Origin: JBDTNQ01 sp039933635
Lineage (GTDB): Bacteria; Acidobacteriota; Vicinamibacteria; Vicinamibacterales; SCN-69-37
Reading direction: 5' to 3'
Length of the DNA: 8,071 bases
Assembly: GCA_039933635.1 (NCBI GenBank)
Contig: JBDTNQ010000149.1
Coordinates: 1-8,071 of the forward strand
Below the pieces are notes generated by a model. The model did no database searches and was not told where the DNA came from. It saw only the letters and a list, made by a program, of their open reading frames with translations. A program made the position numbers and the translations under genes. Positions 1-4,012 of the stretch are shown one piece after another; the stretch's first letter is position 1; every line of letters starts with the position of its first letter.

Positions 1-32
1 AGGAGTTGGACACGCGGAAGGAGTCGGCATGA
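1..32 (+). CDS. possible 3' end of an upstream gene (partial)
   Basis: The frame that ends at the TGA at 30-32 is open to the left edge and reads ELDTRKESA before the stop. That TGA overlaps the ATG at 29-31 in the ATGA arrangement typical of translationally coupled genes, which suggests that a plus-strand gene ends here in the same operon as the zeta-like kinase. Only nine residues are visible, so no family can be named and the open frame could be chance. Confidence 0.3.
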   Translation, partial: ELDTRKESA

Positions 33-619
33 GCACGCAACCCGTCGTGGTTGTGTTGGCCGGTCCGAACGGGGCCGGGAAATCCACGGTGGCGCCGGCT
101 CTGTTGCAGGAATCCCACAGCGCGATCCCATTCGTGAACGCAGACACGATCGAACGGGAATTGCCGACGGGCGCCACCGCAGGTGCGTCGGTGAGGGCCG
201 GGCGGATCATGCTTCACCGTATGCGCGAGTTCGGAGAACGGCGCGATAGCTTCGCGTTCGAGACGACCTTGGCCAGCCGGTCTTTCGCTCCCTGGCTACT
301 CGGCTTGAAGGAGGCTGGCTACGCGGTAGACATCATCTTTCTTTGGCTGCCTTCTGCGGAGACGGCTCTTGCCAGGGTCACCGACCGCGTCGCGCGCGGC
401 GGGCACGCGGTCCCACCCGATACCGTCCTCCGTCGTTATCGGCGGGGCCTAGAAAACTTCTTCCAGCTATACCTACCCCTGGCATCGACGTGGCGCGTTT
501 ACGACAGCTCGGACGTGACGCTCGACCTTCTTGCCCAGGGCTTGGAGGACGGCACCCGGCGGGTCTACGATGGACGCAGATGGCGGCTAGCCGAGCTTGG
601 AGGCGTCGATGAAAATTGA
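29..619 (+). CDS. zeta-toxin-like P-loop ATPase/kinase
   Basis: A 196-aa P-loop protein. Walker A is GPNGAGKST at residues 12-20, followed by the family-typical FVNAD at 35-39, FETTLASRSF at 77-86, and the RVTDRVARGGHAVP/RRYRR region at 116-139. This order matches the zeta toxin/AAA_33 family. Characterised zeta toxins phosphorylate UDP-N-acetylglucosamine and poison cell-wall synthesis; whether this shorter chromosomal version does so is inference. The ATG at 29 is preceded by AAGGAG (18-23) at a 5-nt spacing. The start overlaps a possible upstream stop (ATGA), and the 3' end overlaps the ATG of the next small gene by 11 nt, so the three frames look translationally coupled. It could instead be a housekeeping small-molecule kinase of the same fold. 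Confidence 0.85.
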   Translation: MSTQPVVVVLAGPNGAGKSTVAPALLQESHSAIPFVNADTIERELPTGATAGASVRAGRIMLHRMREFGERRDSFAFETTLASRSFAPWLLGLKEAGYAVDIIFLWLPSAETALARVTDRVARGGHAVPPDTVLRRYRRGLENFFQLYLPLASTWRVYDSSDVTLDLLAQGLEDGTRRVYDGRRWRLAELGGVDEN

Positions 620-794
620 GGCACCACAGGATCTCCACCGGATCTTCCTCGAGGACGGCCCGCGTATCGATGCAGCCCTACAGCGGGGCGTGCGCCAGGC
701 CCTGCTTGAGCACCAGCGAGAGGGCCGGCCAGTCGTTGTCTTTCGCAACGGGAAGACCATTTGGCTGAATCTCGACGAGATTGACGTCAAGTAG
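609..794 (+). CDS. small conserved partner of the zeta-like kinase (antitoxin candidate)
   Basis: A 61-aa protein with an N-terminal helical region (residues 5-38, with GPRIDAALQRGVRQALLEHQ) and a C-terminal beta-hairpin-like segment, GRPVVVFRNGKTIWLNLDEI (39-58). From memory, small proteins with this helix plus GxxVVVWxDGKxxWLxPxEI layout commonly sit directly after zeta-like ATPase genes. Start choice: ATG 609 has TGGAGG at 598-603 with a 5-nt spacer. An in-frame TTG at 597 would precede that site and is less likely. The gene begins inside the kinase gene (11-nt overlap), so it is probably translated by coupling. The antitoxin role is inferred from size and position only. It does not resemble the classical epsilon antitoxin, and toxin-first order is unusual for that system. 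Confidence 0.75.
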   Translation: MKIEAPQDLHRIFLEDGPRIDAALQRGVRQALLEHQREGRPVVVFRNGKTIWLNLDEIDVK

Positions 795-807
795 CACCAC
801 GTCTCCC

Positions 808-1302
808 ATGTCCACCGTGTCGATCGATCGTGGCGGACGTGACCGGCTGGCGGCAGGCATTCGTCATCTGGCATCCGGCGCGGTAACGAACCTCGAATTC
901 GAGGATCGTGCGGAGTTTGATTCGCCAGACCCTGCCATCCAGGCGGTCTTCTGGGGAGGCCCTTGGCAGCTATACAGCGATTTCCGTAGCTACCGTTTGC
1001 GCGGTCCCGATCGACTCCCCAACTCCGTACGGCGTGAAGCCGCGCGCTGGATCCTGTTTCTGAAGACGGACTTGCCATACGAATGGCCGCCGGCCCGACG
1101 TGGTCTGCGTGGTCTCGCCTACAGCATCGCCTGGCTTGCGGGGTCCCTCGCGACCGCCGGCCTGATCAGGGTATGGGCGAAACGCAGCTATGCGCAGCTC
1201 GGCGACATCAGCGTCTGGCCATTCATTCATCGATCTGACTATGACGTTGCGTTGAAGACGGCCCCTTACCTCGGCGGCGGCTCGCGTCCAGCCGTGAGCT
1301 AG
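808..1302 (+). CDS. conserved hypothetical protein, 164 aa
   Basis: Function not recognised. The N-terminus SIDRGGRDRLAAGIRHLASG (5-24), an acidic stretch to about residue 42, the aromatic segment FWGGPWQLYSDFRSYRL (48-64), and RWILFLKTDLPYEWP (80-94) form a pattern I have seen in uncharacterised proteins of several phyla. Residues 102-120 are moderately hydrophobic but contain few strong membrane-span features. The tail DISVWPFIHRSDYDVALKTAPYL (133-155) is also family-like. ATG 808 is preferred over the in-frame TTG 781, which lies inside the previous gene; GTG 817 is a further option. No Shine-Dalgarno sequence is visible, so expression may depend on reinitiation 13 nt after the stop at 794. 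The gene converges on the mobilization cassette, which runs on the other strand. Confidence 0.7.
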   Translation: MSTVSIDRGGRDRLAAGIRHLASGAVTNLEFEDRAEFDSPDPAIQAVFWGGPWQLYSDFRSYRLRGPDRLPNSVRREAARWILFLKTDLPYEWPPARRGLRGLAYSIAWLAGSLATAGLIRVWAKRSYAQLGDISVWPFIHRSDYDVALKTAPYLGGGSRPAVS

Positions 1303-1329
1303 ATTGGGCGGTCGCCTCTTTATTGAACG

Positions 1330-1794
1330 TCATCGCTTCTGCGGCAGGTTCCATTTCATCAAAGCGTCTAGCTGGGCACGCTCCACGGGCGTCATCGTGA
1401 TGACGCGTCGCGCGACCGCGTCAAGCAGTTCGACACGTGAGCGCAGACTCGCAAGCTCCGCCTCCTGCGGACCAGCCGCCCACACGTAGCCCGCACCAAA
1501 CGCTGCAGCGGCCGCCAGAGCAAAGACCAGCGCGACGGCCCATCGCCGCCATATGGCCGGCCAGAATCGGCGCATCTCTTCTTCGCGGAAGGCGCGGACC
1601 TCCTTGAGAGTTCGTCGCGCTTGATCGAGCCACCGCTCCTCGTCCATCAGGATCTGCCGCAAGGCCTGATCCTGGCCAATCGCATGGGCTTGAGCCTGGA
1701 TGAGCCGGAGTAGATCCGCCACTTCCGCGAGGCGGGCGTGGACCTGGTCGGCGGCTTCCTTTTGGGCTCGGAATGCGTCCAGGGCGTTCGACAT
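1330..1794 (-). CDS. MobB-like membrane-anchored mobilization accessory protein
   Basis: A 154-aa protein with a long charged helical or coiled-coil N-terminus (about 5-75), a tryptophan-rich basic junction FWPAIWRRW (77-85), one strong membrane span (about 86-107, rich in A, V and F), and a short second helical region (109-148). RSF1010 MobB has the same overall plan: a helical N-terminus followed by a membrane segment that helps the relaxosome engage the type IV secretion channel. The MobB assignment rests on this plan and on position; sequence identity looks low. The ATG at 1794 lies 2 nt beyond the mobA stop (1797-1799), and its ribosome binding site GGGGGAGG (complement of 1800-1807) sits directly upstream of that stop, so translation is probably coupled to mobA. 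In RSF1010 mobB overlaps mobA in another frame; here it is a separate downstream gene. Confidence 0.75.
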   Translation of the reverse strand: MSNALDAFRAQKEAADQVHARLAEVADLLRLIQAQAHAIGQDQALRQILMDEERWLDQARRTLKEVRAFREEEMRRFWPAIWRRWAVALVFALAAAAAFGAGYVWAAGPQEAELASLRSRVELLDAVARRVITMTPVERAQLDALMKWNLPQKR

Positions 1795-1796
1795 CG

Positions 1797-2741
1797 CTAC
1801 CTCCCCCAGGACGAGTCACGGTCCGGCTCTTCAGGTGACGAAGACCCATTGCCACGTCGTTCCGATTCCCGGGGGTCCTCCGGGAGACCGTCGAGAATAA
1901 GAGCCTCGCGGGCGGCCTCCAGCTGCGCGATGTCTTGCTCGATGGCCTGGAGGGTTCGTTGGTCGTCGACGCCGGCCGCCGCCTCGTCGAGCCGATCGTG
2001 GTCTCGACCGCGCTCCACGAAGTGCGCCGCAGCGGGACCGTAGTGCTGGCTAGGATCGCGACTGACGCCCTGCCGGGCATAGCTCCGATGATCGACACGT
2101 TCGGATCGTCCCGCTCGCTCGAGCGCCTCGTTCGTCAGCGCCGCCCAGCGCTCGCGGGCGTGTTCAATCCAAGCCGGTCCATGAAACGTCCGGCTCTTCG
2201 GCGCGCCTCCCCGCTCGGGATACTCAGAATTAGCCCGCCGGAACCAGTCCTCCCGCGATCGCTCGATGCCGTCATCCCGTCGCTCGGAGAACATCAGGTG
2301 CGCATGCGGGTTGTGCGCCTGGCCCTCCTCGTCGCGGCCCGCATGAATCGCGAGGGTGTACGGCAGACGCTCGGCATCGGTCAGCGCGTGTGCAAATGTA
2401 CTCGCCAGCTCGACCTGTTCCTCGACCGAGAGGTCTCGCGGCAAGGCGAAATCCGCGCTCACGTACAGGCGGCCGTTCGCGCGCTCGTAGAGGTCCGCCG
2501 TGTCCCAGTAGGATGCGGGGGAATCAGCCGCCCACGACGGCATGTGCTCGGACTCCGTGTAGACGGCCTCATCCCGATCGGGGCCGCCGTACTCATCCTG
2601 TCGTGTGACATACGCATACGCAGACCGCGCGCACGAACCACTCGCGCGGGACCCCGAACGAAACGACAGGTGATAAAAACCTCCCCCGCCTTGGGCGCGC
2701 CCGCCGCCCCGCAAGCCGGGATTTCGATCGAGCAAATCCAT
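1797..2741 (-). CDS. mobA: MobA/MobL (MOBQ) relaxase, RSF1010 type, without primase domain
   Basis: A 314-aa DNA strand transferase that would nick oriT and pilot the strand into the recipient. The N-terminus FYHLSFRSGSR (22-32) aligns without gaps, from memory, to IYHLTAKTGSR of RSF1010 MobA. This places Y44 opposite the catalytic Y25 and H133, H146 and H148 opposite the metal-binding triad H112, H120 and H122. Further matches are DLYERANGRL (83-92), AERLPYTLAIHAG (123-135), HLMFSERRDDGIER (148-161) and a C-terminal DHRS...GPAA (217-238). A helical tail runs to about 282 and ends in a charged disordered segment. The 708-aa RSF1010 protein carries a C-terminal primase; this one stops after the relaxase. 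ATG 2741 has GAGGGG (complement of 2746-2751) 4 nt upstream, so it is preferred over GTG 2753. oriT lies immediately upstream. Confidence 0.93.
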   Translation of the reverse strand: MDLLDRNPGLRGGGRAQGGGGFYHLSFRSGSRASGSCARSAYAYVTRQDEYGGPDRDEAVYTESEHMPSWAADSPASYWDTADLYERANGRLYVSADFALPRDLSVEEQVELASTFAHALTDAERLPYTLAIHAGRDEEGQAHNPHAHLMFSERRDDGIERSREDWFRRANSEYPERGGAPKSRTFHGPAWIEHARERWAALTNEALERAGRSERVDHRSYARQGVSRDPSQHYGPAAAHFVERGRDHDRLDEAAAGVDDQRTLQAIEQDIAQLEAAREALILDGLPEDPRESERRGNGSSSPEEPDRDSSWGR

Positions 2742-2751
2742 CGGTCCCCTC
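2742..2751 (-). promoter_or_regulatory. mobA ribosome binding site
   Basis: The complement of 2746-2751 reads GAGGGG, followed by a 4-nt spacer and ATG at 2741. The in-frame GTG at 2753 lies upstream of this motif, so the motif decides the start in favour of 2741. Confidence 0.6.
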
Positions 2752-2754
2752 ACC

Positions 2755-2810
2755 AGGCCACAGGCGCGCGGACGGCGTTTCGAAGAAACGCCAAAGTGCG
2801 CCTGTGGCCT
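2755..2810 (+). other. oriT: origin of transfer (oriT), RSF1010/IncQ type
   Basis: Seen: a perfect 8-bp inverted repeat GGCGTTTC (2774-2781) and GAAACGCC (2785-2792) with loop GAA, then AAAGTGCG, then CCTG. From memory, RSF1010 oriT has an inverted repeat with TTTCTC-GAA-GAGAAA, then TAAATGCG or TAAGTGCG, cleaved before CCCT. The loop, the AA-TGCG core and the 8-nt spacing from repeat to nic are all shared, which predicts cleavage between 2800 and 2801 on the plus strand. The 5' end would then lead rightward, so mobC enters the recipient first and mobA last. Unlike RSF1010 as I recall it, an outer perfect 13-bp inverted repeat (2755-2767 with 2798-2810) encloses the site, and its right arm contains nic. 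The location between mobC and mobA supports the call. A TTGATA hexamer (complement of 2812-2817) could be the -35 box of a mobA promoter overlapping oriT, but no good -10 follows. Confidence 0.85.
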
Positions 2811-2855
2811 ATATCAAGATGGTTCCTCGTCCGCGTCGGCCGGCGGCCACAGGCG
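2755..2855. repeat. three copies of an 11-bp motif around oriT
   Basis: GGCCACAGGCG occurs directly at 2756-2766 and 2845-2855 and inverted at 2799-2809. The first and third occurrences in map order, excluding the distal direct copy, form the core of the outer 13-bp oriT inverted repeat. A second direct repeat, GCGTCGGCC, occurs at 2833-2841 and 2853-2861 with 20-nt periodicity and overlaps the distal copy. Such clustered motifs next to nic would suit binding of MobC or another relaxosome or regulatory protein; that role is inference. Confidence 0.7.
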
Positions 2856-2883
2856 TCGGCCACTCCGCCGCGCCGCCCGCCTC

Positions 2884-3168
2884 TCAGGCGGACTTCCGCT
2901 CCGGCAGCTCGAACACACGCCGGTCAGGCGGACGCATCAGGCGCGTATCCAGCCAGTGCAGCAACTCGGCGTGCGTGCGCAGCGCCGGCACACCCTCATG
3001 CTCGATGGCGGCGAGCACCGCGCCGCCGATCACGATCTTCCGGCGGGCATCCAGCCGACGAGCCGTCTTGCTCGCACGTGCAACGAGGCGATCCTTCTCC
3101 GCGCGGAGGCGCGCGAGCCGCTCGTCGATCGCGTGCAGTCGGACGCGGACTTTCTCGGATGGGCACAT
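2884..3168 (-). CDS. mobC: MobC relaxosome accessory protein
   Basis: A 94-aa basic protein, the same length as RSF1010 MobC as I recall it. Residues 8-37 form a charged helical region, followed by RRLDARRKIVIGGAVLAAIE (37-56) and a C-terminal LLHWLDTRLMRPPDRRVFELP (69-89). This matches the RSF1010 MobC layout NETRRKVLVGAMILAKV ... LERDHDRALFGLP. In RSF1010, MobC helps open the DNA at nic so that MobA can cleave. Start choice: ATG 3168 has GGGAGGT (complement of 3173-3179) 4 nt upstream; the longer reading from 3198 lacks such a site. The gene is codirectional with mobA and separated from it by the oriT region. In RSF1010 mobC is transcribed away from mobA, so the orientation here is altered. 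Annotation as a TraD-family mobilization protein is an equivalent alternative. Confidence 0.85.
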   Translation of the reverse strand: MCPSEKVRVRLHAIDERLARLRAEKDRLVARASKTARRLDARRKIVIGGAVLAAIEHEGVPALRTHAELLHWLDTRLMRPPDRRVFELPERKSA

Positions 3169-3327
3169 CCCGACCTCCCGAATGAACTGACGGCACAATT
3201 GTAGGGCTGGTTTTCACACACGCGCGAAGACCGCGCAGCGAGTGCGCTCGCGTGACATCCGCTGGATGGCAGTGAGGACCTAGAAATGCGGCTCAATAGA
3301 TCTTGACACCCGGCGCGACGCGACGCC
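3169..3327 (-). promoter_or_regulatory. alpA-mobC intergenic region with tandem hairpins and a -10-like box
   Basis: Two short perfect inverted repeats stand side by side: GCGCG/CGCGC (3222-3226, 3232-3236) and GCGAG/CTCGC (3238-3242, 3247-3251). Closer to mobC, the complement of 3198-3203 reads TACAAT, 5/6 to the -10 consensus, but no convincing -35 lies at 16-18 bp. This region probably carries the mob operon promoter; the exact site is uncertain. Confidence 0.3.
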
Positions 3328-3576
3328 TCACGCGCTCGCCTCGAGCTTCGCACGCATCCACGCCGCGACCTCGTCCTCGACCCAGGCCACGGCGTTTGTC
3401 GAGATACGGCGATGCCGGGGAAACCTGCCCGCTCGCTCGAGGCGCCAGATCGTGGAGCGTGAGAGCCCCGTGCGGGCTCGCACCGCTGGGAACCGCAAGA
3501 ACCGCAGGTCTCTTGTAGACGAGTCGAGATCCTGCACCAAGGGCGCGCCGAGTCGTGGCCTGGGGTTGGTCAGCAC
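3328..3576 (-). CDS. AlpA-family helix-turn-helix regulator/excisionase-like protein
   Basis: An 82-aa protein whose helix-turn-helix region, FLRFPAVRARTGLSRSTIWR (26-45), and following RLERAGRFPRHRRIS (45-59) and VAWVEDEVAAWM (63-74) are the signature of the AlpA/CP4-57 regulatory family. Members bind DNA to control integrase or mobility genes and often act like excisionases. The frame stays open to 3885, but GTG 3576 is chosen: AGGAGGAGG (complement of 3582-3590) lies 5 nt upstream, and all family-like residues are downstream. The region before it reads as low-quality protein. It is upstream of and codirectional with mobC, 159 nt away, which fits an element-encoded regulator. Inverted repeats at 3683-3737 are candidate operators. 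No integrase is present in the window for it to control. Confidence 0.85.
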   Translation of the reverse strand: MLTNPRPRLGAPLVQDLDSSTRDLRFLRFPAVRARTGLSRSTIWRLERAGRFPRHRRISTNAVAWVEDEVAAWMRAKLEASA

Positions 3577-3590
3577 CGTTGCCTCCTCCT
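3577..3590 (-). promoter_or_regulatory. strong ribosome binding site of the alpA-like gene
   Basis: The complement of 3582-3590 is a triple AGG repeat, AGGAGGAGG, 5 nt before GTG 3576. It is the strongest Shine-Dalgarno match seen in the window and fixes the GTG as the start. Confidence 0.7.
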
Positions 3591-3682
3591 GAGGGTCCGA
3601 TGCGACACTACGCCGCCCGGCTCGGCGGGTCTGCCCGGTCGCGTGCATTGGCGTGCGCGCGACCATGTCGCGGTCTCGACAA

Positions 3683-3737
3683 TGTCTGCTTCCAGACAAT
3701 TCCCAGCCGCAGGGCGGATTCAGACGAACGGTGTCTG
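3683..3737. repeat. paired GTCTG/CAGAC inverted repeats upstream of alpA
   Basis: TGTCTG-CTTC-CAGACA (3683-3698) is a perfect 6-bp inverted repeat. CAGAC (3721-3725) and GTCTG (3733-3737) form a second, oppositely ordered pair 22 nt further on. Four copies of one half-site lie within 55 bp, 107-161 bp upstream of the alpA-like start, which suggests an operator; AlpA autoregulation is inference. Confidence 0.45.
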
Positions 3738-3819
3738 ATGGGATGACTCGGCTCTGGAACAACCATGAAACAGAGTTCCGGCGTTGCGAGGCAGAGCGCG
3801 TAATGGAGCCGAATCCGCG

Positions 3820-3841
3820 GACGAGGATACGAACCCTCGTC
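3820..3841 (-). repeat. T-arm-like hairpin, possible tRNA or att relic
   Basis: Read on the minus strand, GACGAGG and CCTCGTC form a perfect 7-bp stem around the loop GTTCGTAT. GGTTCGTATCC resembles the tRNA T-arm GGTTCGAATCC, but the invariant A58 position is T, and no acceptor, D or anticodon arm could be assembled around it. It is not a functional tRNA. It may be a relic of an integration site or chance. Confidence 0.3.
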
Positions 3842-4012
3842 GGCCAAGAGCCCCAGTGAGAATTCGCGCCGACGACCACAAGCATGGTCAGGAATCATGC
3901 ACATTCTTGCCTACTGAGAGGCCTCGGCCAAATCAGGGACCTCTCGGGACATGAAGCCAGGATCTTGCAGGCTGCGCCAGCCATTCAGCCTCGTTGTCCG
4001 CCTGCCCGATGC

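Larger units (their letters stand above)
3577..4012. other. gene-free stretch between alpA and the permease operon
   Basis: No convincing gene is visible on either strand; open frames here lack family features and good starts. The stretch holds the alpA upstream region with two GTCTG/CAGAC inverted repeats (3683-3698 and 3721-3737) and a 7-bp hairpin resembling a tRNA T-arm (3820-3841). It also holds an imperfectly placed GAGAGG/CCTCTC repeat (3916-3921, 3940-3945) containing the palindrome GAGGCCTC, and an AGGCTG/CAGCCT repeat (3968-3990) just downstream of the permease stop. None of the last two is followed by a T-tract. This is where the right end of the mobile element would be expected. 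Confidence 0.6.

Noticed and set aside
1304..1324. GGCG/CGCC followed by TCTTTATT as a terminator between convergent genes
   Set aside because: The stem is only 3-4 bp with a loop too small to be credible.
1935..3185. Long plus-strand open frame (416 codons) across oriT and antisense to mobA and mobC
   Set aside because: It reads as arginine- and proline-rich noise, has no family motif, and is the mirror of well-supported minus-strand genes in GC-rich DNA.
3303..3308. Perfect TTGACA on the plus strand
   Set aside because: No -10-like sequence lies 16-18 bp downstream, and no plus-strand gene follows.
3577..3885. N-terminal extension of the AlpA-like frame to 3885
   Set aside because: The extra 103 codons show no protein-like pattern and cross the T-arm-like hairpin and the GTCTG repeats. 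A very strong ribosome binding site marks GTG 3576.
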